Of a stretch of 64,000 nucleotides of DNA, positions 11,301 through 22,325 are shown in pieces. Source of the DNA: Atriophallophorus winterbourni (lineage: Eukaryota; Platyhelminthes; Trematoda; Plagiorchiida; Microphallidae); the NCBI GenBank assembly GCA_013407085.1, contig JACCGJ010000200.1, forward strand, positions 1-64,000. Reading direction: 5' to 3'. The translations under genes and the position numbers were made by a program. Under the pieces are notes generated by a model that was given only the letters and a program-made list of their open reading frames with translations, was not told the origin of the DNA and ran no database searches. Numbering within the stretch: position 1 is the first letter of the stretch; every line of letters starts with the position of its first letter.

Positions 11301-14300
11301 TCAAACAATCATTCAACGTTCGAGATTCTGAACATTATCGGTAATTACGATGCATTTTCATACACTACCAACGGGCTGTCTCGTTGGCGAGTTGTTTACT
11401 GTTTACGAGACTTCACACGGTTCACAGCGGTCACAAATTGCAGATGCTGATTCAGGAAATTCCTCATCGATCACCTTTAGGCGTTGTTAGGGTTGACAAG
11501 CGTTTTGTAACCCGCATGCAGTCTGTCCATCAACAGGATGGTTCTTTGTTTCCAGTCAGGTGGACGATGGTGTTGTCATCGGGACAAACGTGTTGAGGGT
11601 GTGAATGGTTTCTCAAGTGTGATAAGTCGTTCGGAATAATGTTTTGGCGTGCACAGTCATCAACGTGTCTCGTTGTTCACTGAAAGTGTTTCTTATGTAT
11701 TTGTATGTTGGTGGTAAACAAAACGTAACGTAAATCATATTTCTTGTTGAATTGTGAGCGAAATGTATGTTTTCATAGCTGATTCTGCATTAATTAGGTG
11801 TTTTTGCTCAACTAAGCTTGAAATTAGATGATATTTTAATAAAATTGAAAGTATATTTCAGATCTCTCACGTTAGAACTTCGATTAGAAAGTACCGTTTG
11901 ATCGGAAGCGTCTTTGTTTCAACACGGAGATCCTTTGTTACCTAAGCGAAATACTGAATGACACCAATTCAAATTTTTTAACTAAGAACCAGCAGTTCAA
12001 ATTCTCAGGTAATCTGCATTCAACGATAAATCATACATAGTGAACGGATAGCGTGGTGATTAAATTTTGCCGCATAAAAAATTCTACGGTAATACACCCT
12101 AGGCTTCGTGTAGCTTACATCATATCTTAGCATAAAGTCATGCTGACATGTTATTTCATTGAAAACAATACTCACTCGCGGTAGCATATGTAAAAGTTGA
12201 CACGAAAACCTCGATGTTTTACTTTCAAATTAAAAAGAAACCTCAAGTCAGACAGATAATTCGAGACATAAATCCACAAAATAATCTATAGAATTTCGAA
12301 TTTCACGTGTAGTTAAAATATGTAAACTATTTTGGACAATTTGTTGAAAAATCTAAATTCGTCGATACTCGAAATCGTTTTGTCTTGCCAGGGAAACGAT
12401 CCCTGATTGCGCAACGATACACACCTGCCGCGATTTAAGTTTATAATAAACATCATTTGCATCGTTTGTTCGCAGTCAACTGGAATTAATGGGCTGCTAT
12501 TAAAGCGTCATGCAGGGTTTCGACCAGGTAAACATCCGATGGATCTACACGATATTTACGATATCAAGTCAACCTGACGGTAAACAAATTGCGGTCATCT
12601 CAACTCAAATCTAAACCTTCTTGATCTCCTAATGCGTTCATACACGGCTGATGAAAAAATGCCTGAAATTTTTATAAGTTTCAATCTTACCCAAAGAACT
12701 AACATTGATAGTAATTAGTCATTATTGCATTCGTCGAGTCGTTATCTGAACGCTTCACACTAGCCGTTCGAATAAATGTTTCACAGTTATTAAAATGTTA
12801 GCCAAACCGTTTCAAGGCTACTACTCAAGCATTCTGATGCCGTTCAACGGAAAGTAATAAAGTGTCGTATAAAATGAACAATGAATGTATATATCATAAA
12901 ATGTCCGATCATGAATGACAGCAAAGTTCATTTTGAAAATATCATCGTCATAGGAAACGACCCTGAGGGCGGGTCTCATTCGCTGTAAGCTTCAGTATTT
13001 GGAAATACATATTTGGATAACCAGACGATTTCCATTGATTAGTGAGAGAAGACTCTAGGATCTCGTTGTGACCAAACATATTTTCTAACGGAAGTAGCTC
13101 AACGTATTATTACCATGGTTATGCTGATGGATATGACACATTTCAATTACAAAAATTACTTCACGAATATTACAGAACAAATTATTCCGTACATGGGGAA
13201 TGCACAGTCGGGCACCACTTACCACGATTGTTTACTTGCTGTTGCTGTTGTTGTAATTTCGGGCATCCCGGATGCTTATGACCAATTGGATCGATCGCCC
13301 GATCTAAACGAGCTGTCAGGATGACCAGTGAAGTGTGGTGCTGCTGTCCACTGCGCTGTCCATCACACTTGACATCCATGTAGGTGTCTGCGCAAATTGC
13401 TTCAAATAACACAGTGTCCGGGTCTAATTGAAATAAAATTAAAGGGAGAGATGTGATCCATTCTCGTCATCCAGAAGCTGAGCGGCATTAGTAAAAGTGA
13501 TAGCTATAATCTATCTAAAGAATTCCGTGAAGTTGATTCTTGTAATTAAAGATGTCATCCGCTATCAGATCAGCAACATCTGTTGTCCGCAGTATATTTT
13601 ATCTATTTAACCAATGTTACAGATAGTTGCATAGCAGTTTATGCTGTTCATTGTCAAAATTTTCTCAGTTAGATTCAAGTCATTTGTGAATTAAAAAGGT
13701 GGTATTAACACACAATTTTAGTGCTGAACGGTGCTGCTTCGAAGCTGCGTTTGTGAAACGTTTTTGCGGAGTTAGTGTTAGTTAAAATGCCGCTTAATGT
13801 CGTGTTGCCATTGCAGTAGTGGATCAAAATGGTACAATTAAACTGAAAATCAATCAAACAGAATATCCGCTAGAATCATCAATTGAGATTTTCTTTTGAG
13901 ATTCGTCTCATTTCGTAATCTAATAAAGCACCATACTACGTTTGTTCTTTGGGTTTAAGCAGACATCACAGTTGATCATGAAAATATATCGTGTCTGATT
14001 AGCTATCTAGTGTTATATTCAAAGTAATGAAATTTATGATTGATTAGATGATTTAATTTTTTCTATGAAATATGGAATTTTTATTAACAAGCAATTGTAA
14101 GCCTATATTTCTCGAACATTGAATTGTCCAAGATTTCTATTGTCACTCTATCTCACTCATCTCTGGTGTCTCTCAGTTATTTGCTCACATAAGATTACCA
14201 TGTAAATTACTATTCTGAAAGGTTTCGTTTTATCGATTTTTGTTGAATCTCTAGTTGCGTCTTGCGTGACAAAATGTGGCTGCGGATTGTGACTAATCTG

Positions 14301-17300
14301 AGGTGATGACTATTTTTCGCCACCAGGAATTACGGATATAAAAAACACCTAAACGTGGTAGTAATAAAGAGTGAAACTTTGAATTGTTTCCTGTCAATCA
14401 GGGCCAGCATATAATTAGACGGAGCCAAAGAAGACCGAGACGGATGTCCAGCGACATATGTTCGCTGTAACGTAACGCGGTTAAAACACGTAAACATTAC
14501 TATGAATTTGTAACAGTTGTTGTTTGCGATTAGCGACTACTCTGGTCATGAATTAACGCGAGTGGATAAATGATTCCAAGAACAAAGCTAAATCGACCGA
14601 CAAGGATTACATATTCAAATAGAACTTGATTCTGATGTTTATATTGTACTCGTTCGCGGTGAAAGACAAAATATTGCTGAAGTAAATTTACCCACTGGAA
14701 ATTTACGAATGCTATCTAGTTCATCCGAACTTAACAAGTGTTTCAGTCGAAGTGTAAAACTATTTTCGTTTATGAGATTGGAAGCAACGTTACCTGTGAC
14801 GGACGAACTAAATGTAAGTTGAGTTCATCAACTTGAACAACTGCGTTGGTTTTATGGACATCTGTAGGGCAATGTTGACCATTGATATACTCCACATTGT
14901 CTAAATGTTGATACAATCTGATTCTTAAAGTAGAGTTTTTCCCACAGTATTGTCGCGTTGAGCCTTTCGTGGTCGATCGATTGCGCTTGTATGGTAAAAG
15001 AGTGAGCTATTCTCGGCACAATAGCACGGCTCACTTTTGCTCACCTTGCATATTATACCTTGATCTAAATCTAAGGGACCAGTCAAAGCAAGTTCTTCAG
15101 AATAGAACGGTGGCTGTCCAGAGCTTTCACATTCAGGTAGAAAAGAAAATGTACCACTAGTTCAGCTTACACAGAAGTTGACTTCCAAAGTTACACGTTT
15201 TAAATAGTAGATCTTTTTAAATACAACCGTTTTTCTTTCTACATACACGATGCATCCAGCCTAGACCAAGCTGTCACACTACAGTGAGCATTTCTTGAAG
15301 ACCAGCTTTCGAGAGCATTTTTGCATTTGTTACGATATTCATGCACAATATGTTAACCATTAAACGGATGTTCCGAAATTTAAAAGCATTGCGCTTTCGT
15401 TTGATGAACCAAGTTTCAATGCCATACAGTAACGGAATCAAAATTTATCTCGGCATTTACAGTGAGAGATGCGAAATGATGAACCGGCACAAGCTGTCAT
15501 TTCCGAGAGTGGTTTCGGAAGGCAATGTAGCATGTTGTTGCTGATTTCTAGACTAAATAGTTAACATTCAAACGTAATCCATTTTTCACTATAGCCGCTA
15601 ATTAAAATTATTCTATATAGACTGCGTTGTCCAAACGCAACAGTTCACTAAGTTGCTCATCATGACCTACCTAAGTTTCTCTAGTCGTTGCATAAATCAT
15701 CAGATAAGGGTGTCGTTGCGGGAGTGTGATTTACTAACGACTGAGGTTAGGAGAAACTCTCATAAGTTGAAACCAGACTTATGAAATATCGTTCCACTTC
15801 CCTTTGCCCACCTGTGTATTTCACCCGAATTAAGCCATACATATTCAATCAATGACAGTAGCAATTTTTATTATGAATTTGTGAATACATTAAATACAAA
15901 ACGTGAAAATTATTCGCGCCTGTATGTAACATTGACCTTGATCAAGTATAAAATAAAATTGAATTCACGTACCTGGTAAACATTGATATTCAAATCGGAT
16001 GGGTAGGTTTGACGCTTCACAATCGGTTCGATTTTGTATTAAATAATCGGCATCCAGCTGGCACATATCTCTTCCTTCACATAACAGTCGAATTTTCTGT
16101 GGAGAAATTTAGTAAACAAACTATAGCTAGGTAATTCATCAAAGTTCGATGTTAATATGTAAGAGTTTAATCATAGCCTATCAAGGAATACTTAACCAAT
16201 TACGGCGCTGTGAAAATGATTTGGAGGCAATCGAGTAAGTCAATTATAGTATTCAACACTTGTTCTGATATGGAGGCTTTATCAGACAGATCATTATTAT
16301 TAATAGCGCGTCGTCTAGTTAACAGCTGTTTAAAACATTTTTATATAGATCAGTAGAAAATCAAAACGGAAATCAATCCTGGAATACTTATTATGGTGTT
16401 ATCAAACATGTATAACCTGACAGTATTTAGGCCAACAATCAGTATTTATTTTGCTGAACTTTGCTTGGATTAGGCTTGTGCGATTTCATACGTTTCACTT
16501 TGTCTTAACTTTGCTGAGAAATTAATTTGATTGCTGAAAATTCAAGTAGACAAATAAAGTGATTTTTCTTATTCTTCTTCACATAGTCATTGGCGTTGGA
16601 TTAAGCAACTTTGTCACACTTGGATATACAAACAGAGGTGAAAATATCTGCACTTTAATTTTAATGCATGCGCCGCTTTATCAACATCATCAACTCTATA
16701 AATTAGACAAACCTGTGCAATAATCTAAATGAAACACAAATTGATCGTTAAAGAAGGTTGAGTGTCAGACCCCACAATGTCTGTATCTGTCTTACGCTAA
16801 ATGTGTTTGTTTATTTAGGATTTTTCCAATGATTTTGGATATGCTTCAATAAAGGTTCATGTGGAAGGTGTTTATCATTACTCGGAATTGCCAAGAGCTT
16901 GTATCAAGCTCACGCATTTCACCTCAATATTCGTACTAAGGATGCATATAAATGAAAACTTTGAAGCATGGCAGCGACGGTTTAAAAAGGTTTGGTCAAG
17001 TGAGTTATACTTTTAAAATTCCAGATTTTAAGATTTATGGTCAGCAATCATTTCACTTTGTGACATACACAGGCTCGAAATATTGGTACAAATATGTCTG
17101 TGAATGAATAATTTGAAGCGGTCCTCATGACTAGGGGTAACGCAAATAAAAGTTTTGTTTATAGGTGAGGGCAATAACAGGGTTAGCTTGCTTACTGTCC
17201 TGGAGCGAGAATGCATTACTCTAAATACATTGCGACTTTTTGCACAATATTCATGAAGTAGCGTGTTAAGTTGAAAAACATTTGTGTACCAGATAGCATC

Positions 17301-18676
17301 CACATGTTACCAAAATGACGCCCACCCAAGTGCTGTTGAAATGAGAACCAGATGAATTCAGTAGGAACTATGTTACAATTCTACGACCATTCAGTAAGAT
17401 ATTTTCCCGCAAAAAAAGGTTTTTTTCAAATATAATGTTGTATTTAATATTGATATGCTAAAATTAAACAAAATGAATGGCTCAGCGGAATTCGAGATCT
17501 TTTCTTGTGATCAGCTACGTGAGATGGAAAACTTTGTGTACATAAATTGTTCAATAAACTTTTGTTCATTTAGTTTGTGATCAGCAGTAAACACCTAATA
17601 AGCCAGTGTTTCGTTTATGCATAACATTTATTCGTTTGGTTCGGCTCCCCCAGACTCAGCTAAATAAGCACTGCTGGTAAATGCGCGGGCTGACCCTATG
17701 GTTGCTTACGGACTTACCTCGTATTATTGATCCACATCTCATCAAAAATTCGATTAAACCAACGAGCTGCATTCGAGCAATGAAGTCTAAATTGGTTTAT
17801 TGTTATGCTGTCAATGGGCAATTCGGCAGGACACACTGCATTTTATTATTTCATTAACGCTCGAATGTCTGGCAATGGGACCCGTGGATCACACTATAGT
17901 TCAGCTGTGTTTTATGAACGTTTAAGCAACATTAGTGCAATAAAAAATAAAAAAATCAATAACTAGTGGGAGTAATTCGCTAAATAATCTGGCTGCGACT
18001 GTATGCAATACTAAATTCAATAAATGAAATTCAAATGTTGTGACAGCGACCCAATGATACAAACTGTCTCGATTCTCGTTCTCTCTCTATATATATATAT
18101 ATATATCCCTAAGCCACCGCTCTTAAAAATTCTCCATCTAATTTGCAAATAGGAAACGCAAGCTGCCCGGAATCAAATGTCTAAAAAATTCCCGATTTGA
18201 AATCAAATTAATTCCTGTCAAAATCCCTCATTCGTTTGTCTGCAACCAAAGGCAATTCGCTCTGTACAGAAAGCACTTTACCTAATTGTTTGTCGAACGG
18301 ATAGTGAGGAGAGAATCCATGATTTCATTCGATCAGACCGATCAATCTTTAGTCAAAGTTCTAGGATATTCTCATGAAATTTCAGCAAGACTTCCGTCAT
18401 TTAAACTTACTGTTTCAACGTTAGGTTCTAAGCAATCATCTGACGGTAGAGTATGCCGGTTGGCAGGAAATGTTTCTCCTTCTGAGTTTGGTGATGAACA
18501 TGCGGCAATGTTATCCATTCTATTGGGCCAAGTGTTCAGCTGAGTCACTAGTCCAGGCTTGATATGCATGCGGTAGGGACACTGAACCGTCCTCATTTGA
18601 GCCCTGCAGACAAGCACTGACAGGTGCACAAAATTGTCCGTCTGCGATCTTTCGTGTTGTGACACTGTGTTGATCG
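1407..18676 (-). CDS. eva-1: EVA-1/EVA1C-like SUEL-lectin transmembrane receptor (seven joined exons, 5' end missing)
   Basis: Single-pass cell-surface protein. Joining exons 18411-18676, 15973-16096, 13223-13423, 8930-9070, 4513-4638, 2957-3423 and 1407-2381 keeps one frame and gives 765 residues plus stop. Order: SUEL domain 1 (about residues 23-127, starting with a C-x8-C-P motif as in EVA1C), SUEL domain 2 (about 140-243), Ser/Asn-rich linker (244-308), membrane span (about 309-339) followed by QRRKR, then a long cytoplasmic tail ending NY. Two SUEL domains plus one span is the EVA-1 layout. In C. elegans EVA-1 is a co-receptor in SLT-1/Robo axon guidance (known); the role here is inferred. 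The tail is much longer than in vertebrate EVA1C, and I could not recognise the FAM176 signature around the span. The first exon (signal peptide) is not found, so the protein is partial at its N terminus. Another two-SUEL-domain membrane protein is the main alternative. Confidence 0.8.
2957..3423 (-). CDS. eva-1: EVA-1-like gene exon: membrane span and Cys/His-rich juxtamembrane tail
   Basis: Acceptor TTCTTCACTTCAG, donor TTG|GTAAGT at 2951-2956. 155 full codons. A hydrophobic segment rich in Leu, Ile, Gly and Val is followed by QRRKR, so the C-terminal side should be cytoplasmic. After it come HFHCCSC and, about 20 residues later, KCCCNEMN, giving a patch of eight Cys and several His over about 45 residues, possibly metal-binding or palmitoylated (inference). 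Confidence 0.85.
4212..4407 (-). CDS. Possible alternative exon of the EVA-1-like gene, leading to early termination
   Basis: This is an open stretch of 65 codons between an acceptor (GTGTCAG) and a donor (CAG|GTGAAC). It enters in the correct phase after exon 4513-4638, but its length is 196 bases, so it leaves two bases and does not fit the acceptor phase of exon 2957-3423. Inclusion would shift that exon and stop after about 22 codons, before the membrane span. It may be an alternative exon giving a soluble form, a poison exon, or a chance ORF. The encoded segment has an amphipathic look and two Cys, with no recognised domain. Confidence 0.35.
4513..4638 (-). CDS. eva-1: EVA-1-like gene exon: extracellular linker
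   Basis: Acceptor CATTCTTTCAG, donor CAG|GTAGAT. 126 bases in phase 1 to phase 1. It encodes 41 residues rich in Ser, Asn, His and Pro with an N-glycosylation sequon (NES) and no cysteines, consistent with a flexible juxtamembrane linker. It joins directly in frame to the membrane-span exon (CCA G|AG CCA), so the ORF at 4212-4407 is not needed for a continuous reading frame. Confidence 0.75.
4781..4826 (+). ncRNA. Hammerhead ribozyme motif, type I, near-intact (copy 1)
   Basis: Core CTGATGA at 4789-4795 and GAAA at 4809-4812. Helix I is CCAC (4785-4788) with GTGG (4819-4822). Helix II is GGC/GCC closed by AAACA, with a C-A mismatch at its base. Helix III is a minimal ACC/GGT with no loop, so it probably needs a dimer. 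Predicted cleavage is after A4818. Hammerheads with very short helix III are known in Penelope-like elements and small satellite-like repeats. It lies in an intron, antisense to the EVA-1-like gene. Confidence 0.65.
5160..5204 (-). ncRNA. Degenerate hammerhead ribozyme motif (copy 2)
   Basis: Minus-strand CTGATGA (TCATCAG at 5192-5198), GAAA and a CAC/GTG helix I are kept. Helix II no longer pairs (CATC against GCCA) and the ACCGGT of helix III has become ATTGGT. It lies about 380 bases from copy 1 in opposite orientation, in the sense strand of the EVA-1-like intron. Probably inactive. Confidence 0.5.
5404..5648. mobile_element. piggyBac-type MITE with TTAA target duplications
   Basis: It is bounded by TTAA at 5404-5407 and 5645-5648. 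The 17-base ends (5404-5420 and 5632-5648) are inverted copies with two mismatches, reading TTAACC then ATTTACTGCCC on the left and, inverted, TTAACCCTTAACTGCCC on the right. TTAA duplications and short CCC-starting repeats are the mark of piggyBac elements. Inside are about 210 bases with no ORF, so it is non-autonomous. Confidence 0.6.
8305..8735. repeat. Penelope-type terminal repeat with a 39-bp hairpin end
   Basis: It shares long blocks with 41150-42175, including a GACCGATCGTGTATT block, an AACGTTTCACTTC block with AAGCTTCGTCA, and the later GTGTGTCACGTCTCGT. It ends in an inverted repeat, 8608-8646 against 8691-8729: 39 bases with one mismatch and a 44-base spacer. Identity as a PLE terminal repeat rests on the copy lying next to the GIY-YIG fragment at 42.5 kb. 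Confidence 0.55.
8930..9070 (-). CDS. eva-1: EVA-1-like gene exon: second half of SUEL domain 2
   Basis: Acceptor ATCTGCAG, donor G|GTAAGTT at 8924-8929. 141 bases, 46 full codons. It encodes CKGQSSCSVNPNFAGKF followed by ACGKMHLSLKYVC. This is the clearest SUEL signature in the window: C-x-G-x-x-x-C, an N-x-x-F turn, a C, and a closing Y-x-C. The phase fits the poly-Gln exon before it and the linker exon after it. Confidence 0.9.
9071..13222. other. Intron between SUEL2 exons
   Basis: It contains the LINE fragment at 9900-10480. The ORFs at 11190-11450 and 11384-11596 have no recognisable motif. The rest appears to be plain AT-rich intron. Confidence 0.5.
9900..10480 (+). pseudogene. LINE C-terminal fragment (RTE-type)
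   Basis: Broken reading: LNTSWMDRVTNAEVV, then AGLQNLYSLM, a stop, QHRVRYMG, and in another frame RKDMKALIFDRTRWDMF. These are the conserved blocks of a LINE C-terminus (W-x-D-R-V-T-N, R-x-R-W-x-G, K-x-D-M-K-A-L-x-x-D). At least one stop and one frameshift are present. It lies in an intron of the EVA-1-like gene, in opposite orientation. Confidence 0.7.
13223..13423 (-). CDS. eva-1: EVA-1-like gene exon: first half of SUEL domain 2 with poly-Gln insert
   Basis: Acceptor TTTCAATTAG, donor G|GTAAGT at 13217-13222. 201 bases: completes a codon, 66 full codons, leaves one base. Encodes EAICADTYMDVKCDG, then LVILTARLDRA and a GCP, in the order expected for the opening of a SUEL domain. A run of six Gln (CAA/CAG repeats) follows the GCP, an insertion relative to usual SUEL domains that probably varies in length between individuals. 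Confidence 0.85.
13424..15972. other. Intron between SUEL1 and SUEL2 exons
   Basis: No repeat or ORF with a recognisable family. Short ORFs at 14852-15160 and 15341-15544 look like chance. Confidence 0.5.
15973..16096 (-). CDS. eva-1: EVA-1-like gene exon: second half of SUEL domain 1
   Basis: Acceptor TTTCTCCACAG, donor GTACGT. 124 bases, enters in phase 0 and leaves one base. It encodes 41 residues including CEGRDMC and FEYQC, the typical C-x-G-x-x-x-C and closing [FY]-x-Y-x-C of a SUEL domain. There is one N-glycosylation sequon (NRT). Phases fit both neighbouring exons. Confidence 0.85.
16097..18410. other. Intron within SUEL1, with a microsatellite
   Basis: No gene seen. A (CT)n tract running into (TA)n lies at about 18079-18106. 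The minus-strand ORF at 17028-17303 has no family motif. Confidence 0.5.
18411..18676 (-). CDS. eva-1: EVA-1-like gene exon: first half of SUEL domain 1
   Basis: The acceptor is a clear pyrimidine tract ending TTCCAG just above 18676; the donor GTAAGT is at 18405-18410. The exon needs one base from the previous exon and ends in phase 0. It encodes 88 residues. The segment LVCRAQMRTVQCP aligns with the C-x8-C-P opening of SUEL domain 1 in EVA1C, and AACSSPN matches the next conserved cysteine. An alternative acceptor (CTGCAG) lies inside the exon but would drop the first conserved Cys. Confidence 0.75.
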
Positions 18677-19705
18677 CTGGAACACAAGAAAGACACGATA
18701 GACAGGATGAATCATTTTCTCGCAATAAAGCATATCTTGATCAGTTACACATTAGATACGATAGTATGTAAATCCCAGTTCTTATCAAAACAACCATTTA
18801 TCTTCAGATTGCATGTGGGCTTTTATGATGCAATTTGATGTAGAATAAGAAAAAAATATTGACGAATGAGAGTGAATTTTTAGCTTCGTCTGGTGGTTTT
18901 CACATTGCGTTTTAGATGTTTATCGTCTAACCTGTGAACAATAGTCAAGCCGTCTAAAAGATCGATTACTCACCGCTAAACAAGATTGCATGACGATTCA
19001 TTGACGATGATGATGTATCAACATTTTGAAATTTGGACGTTACGTGAAACTGATTCTTACAGAAATGATGTTGATTCCTGGTATAAGTTTTGAGGATTTT
19101 TCAAACTAATCATAACATTAACAAAACAAACGAACCATGAATATTTGTAAAGATATGAAAAGATGTAAACCCGAACAATTTTGAAAACAGATTTGAATCG
19201 CAAAATAAATTAAGGTGTGCACAAGTTATTGAGTTGGTATGAATTATTAATCAGCTTCATTCCCACAAAACAGTCTATAAGCGGGATGAAAAATTAGACC
19301 ATAGCTAATATGATATTCTCTTTTAAGTTCCGTTTGTTCCAATACAATTTTATCTTCGTGATGATACCACTGATTGTACTGTGTTGGAAACTGTTAACTT
19401 TGTAAAATTTTAGTGAAACCTTTTCATTGTGTTGGCAAAGTATTTAGATTCTAAATTTCGACAAGTGTGGCTAGTCGCGTTAAATTAGAATATGCAACAG
19501 AAATGGTCCGGAAAAGTTCAAACAAGATCGTCTGATAAACCAATATACTAAAGATAAGCAATAATGGTTCCAATGACTTTTACTGCATGTCATTTTCGAA
19601 TCAGAGATGCTACTTTTAATCGAACTTTTCGGATGAATAATTGAAAATAGTTTGACCGAATTTGTTTTGTAAAATTATCGGATATGAACAATACGGTTGA
19701 GTAGG
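18677..19705. other. Region upstream of the first recognised EVA-1-like exon
   Basis: Likely intron. No ORF or repeat recognised before the pogo-like element. Confidence 0.4.
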
Positions 19706-20687
19706 TACCGTAAATACCCGCGTATAGGACGCACTTTTTTCTTCATAAGTTGCCCGAAAAACCCAGGTGCGTCTTATCCATGGATATTTTTATTATAAAA
19801 ATTATGCATTTATCATATTATCAAAAATTTAGTTCTTCGTCTTATTGATAGGTTATTTCTTCCAAAAAATCTCCTACACCAGTTCATCGACGCCTTAAAA
19901 TCTGCAATGCTTTGCTCTTTCGCCAATCTTAGTTCCTGAAAACGAACGGTAGTGGTGCTGACCCCTAGGCAGTCTCGACGAGTATCTTGAATCTATTTAA
20001 TAAGCGCCTTTTCCAGGTTAGGGTGGTGAGCCTTCGAGCCTCTGTTCGCCCTATTCACCTTTCGCATTTATTTAATGGTACTTTCGGCTTTTCTCCATTT
20101 TCTGATCACGCATTCAGTCGGACCAAATTGCCGCTCAGCTGCCCGGTTCCCGTGTTCTTTCGCGTACTTGATCACTTCCATTTTAAAGTTTGAAGTATAT
20201 CTTTGTCGTTTTGTCTTCGTCATGTTGAAAGGTAATAATGAACTGCATCTTTAAAAACACCGGTAATAGGTAGAATATTTATACTGCCGATGTGTAATGT
20301 CATGAAAGTGTAATATCAACCAATCATGGAGTAGCATTTGACTCTCGTTGGAGCAGAAACGTTTCCTTAAAAATGTCATCCAATCATTCGACATGACGCC
20401 CAAGAATGAGAAGTGCACTTTCCACGATACTCTACATAGGCTAGACGGACATCTGCTGACTGACAGGATGAATGAGCCAGCAATCAGCACACACAACGAT
20501 CATAGCGATTGTATGGAGTTCGCCATGATTGACTTAACTTCACCGTTTCTATAAAAATTAATGGAAATTAAGGACTAAAATTAGGATGCTTCCTATACAT
20601 AGGTACACAGTTTTTCCATCGTTTTTAGGGTCAAATATCCACTGCGTTCGATCCATGGTATCGTCCTATACGCGGGTATTTACGGTA
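19706..20687 (-). mobile_element. Internally deleted pogo/Tigger-like DNA transposon
   Basis: Perfect 26-base terminal inverted repeats, including the TA target, at 19706-19731 and 20662-20687 (start TACCGTAAATACCCG). Inside, on the minus strand, is the DNA-binding part of a pogo-family transposase (about 19810-20223). The DDE catalytic region is absent, because the coding part runs almost straight into the terminal repeat. It is therefore non-autonomous, yet its ends remain perfect. Confidence 0.85.
19810..20223 (-). pseudogene. pogo-family transposase, N-terminal DNA-binding remnant
   Basis: Reads from an ATG: MTKTKRQRYTSNFKMEVI, then KEHGNRAAERQFGPTECV and IRKWRK, the first helix-turn-helix of Tigger/pogo-like transposases. 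It continues with RANRGSKAHHPNLEKALIK and GVSTTTV, then DFKASMNWCRRFFGRNNLSI ending RRRTK, the second (CENP-B-like) DNA-binding domain. Two in-frame stops (TAA after STIK, TAG after ALIK) break it. The conserved blocks otherwise stay in one frame. The DDE domain is missing. Confidence 0.85.
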
Positions 20688-21289
20688 GTTTACCAGATTA
20701 GGTGATTATTTAGTTTTAAGCAGAGAAACGCTTAAGTTAAATTATTTTTACACTCGCATCAACGAATTAAAATAACATGAGTATGTTCGAAGAGGAATGC
20801 ACAGCTTGCAATTAATAAAATATAGTCACTGAATTACTGAACACGAATTTGCGAATCAGGTTGCGTATGAGTTCCTGATAATAAGTGTTTTACCCGTAAA
20901 ATCATGAACTACATTTTGTAAAGGATCAAAGTATTTGGTGATTTATCGTTATAACTGAATAGTTTTAATAGTGATCTCACCAAAATTGATGCCGAATCAT
21001 CATACTGATAAAACGTTTTACTGTTCAGCCATGAAAATCGTATAGAGTTGTTAATACTTATTTCGGTGCACTTCATTAACCATTCGTTAAAATCAAGAAA
21101 CAGTTGGTAATCTGAGGTTTGCGTGGTAATAAAAATTCGCAAACGAAATACGTCAAACGTGAATATTTTGGTTCCACATACTCAATGCAATCACAAACAG
21201 CCTTTGGATTTCAAGTGCATAGCGTCATCAATATAGCGAGAAAATGTCTATGACCGTTTGGGGAATCACATTCATGGAAAAGAAGTTTT

Positions 21290-21860
21290 CTAATGAATCA
21301 GCTAAAGCAGTTTATTCGTAACGTTTCGCTTTTGACATAGAAACATCGTCAGACCAAGAGTGTCTATACGAACAGGGTTCAGGCTTAAATTGTATTCACA
21401 TGACCAAGCATAAGCTGGCTAAAAACTGCACAAGCCATGGTGGGAGCTGCGGGTTAACATTTAAATACGTGGCCCCTAGTGTGTACGGATTACGCAATCA
21501 AGCTATTCTGTCAGCGGATATCATTAACACCTGCCACGAGCAAAATAATTAATGGATTACACAGCATTTATAGTTGGTAGTGCGTCAATTGATCTAATCA
21601 CGACGGCATATCTTAACAAGCTCAGCGCCAACCATGACCAATGCTGATCTTATCCAGATTAGGATTGGTCTGGTTAATCCCATATATAGCTTACCTCTGG
21701 CTAAGATTCTGGGCCAGAAACGAAACGTTACCAATAATATGCATGTTGTCCTTTTTGCATACTGCGTGCTCTGATCAACTTTTAATCGAGATCTTGTTCA
21801 CACCACAACCCATAGTAATAAAAAATCGTGAACTTAAGAATTTTTTTTGCTTAATCTCAG
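21290..21860. repeat. Penelope-type terminal-repeat-like sequence
   Basis: Contains GTAACGTTTCGCTTTTGACA with ATCGTCAGACC at one side (about 21320-21355) and an inverted counterpart GAAACGAAACGTTACCAA near 21718-21735. This is the same palindromic layout as 41744-41962. The sequence between the two sides is diverged. Confidence 0.45.
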
Positions 21861-22165
21861 GATTACATACATTCATGCTTCAATGAAGCTTCCTACCCTT
21901 TTTTATTTTCTTTTACATGATTTTTATAGCAAATAATGTGGATGTCCATTCATCACACTGAGCAAAGCGCCTGCTAATGTTGTGTTCTCTATCACGTCTT
22001 TTACTGACCCACGAAATAAATATAATTCAATGTAAAATATTAATGAAAATAGTCAACAATCGTTAAAAAAATTCTTTAAACAAAATTGTTAATGGTTTAT
22101 TGAATGCTACATTTTATCGCTTACTGTACATATTACCAGTTTTATTTGATAAGACGAAGTCATAA

Positions 22166-22325
22166 TTGTAATCCGTGTGTTGGCCTCCTTCGGTCAATGT
22201 CAACCATAGATGTACATCACAATCACATGAATTTTCATGTCTTACAGTCCGATTCGAGAAAAATAATTTTTCCCGCAGCGCTTGCAACGATGGTCAGAAC
22301 TCTGTTGTAGGGCGTCAGTTAGACG
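22166..22325 (-). repeat. LINE 3' end (RTE-type), zinc finger plus tail
   Basis: On the minus strand it reads SDHRCKRCGKNYFSRIGL, then a stop, followed by a tail with GATGTACATC and CGAAGGAGGCCAACA. It is an inverted near-copy of 47838-48000. The Cys-x2-Cys...SRIGL pattern is the C-terminal finger of this LINE family. Confidence 0.65.

Noticed and set aside
11190..11596. Two overlapping plus-strand ORFs in an intron
   Set aside because: No recognisable domain; likely chance or very old repeat.
12630..12690. CTGATGA...GAAA resembling a hammerhead core
   Set aside because: The stem between the two blocks does not pair and the ACCGGT and helix I partners are absent.
18079..18106. CT/TA tract as a regulatory site
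   Set aside because: A simple microsatellite next to an exon; nothing suggests function.
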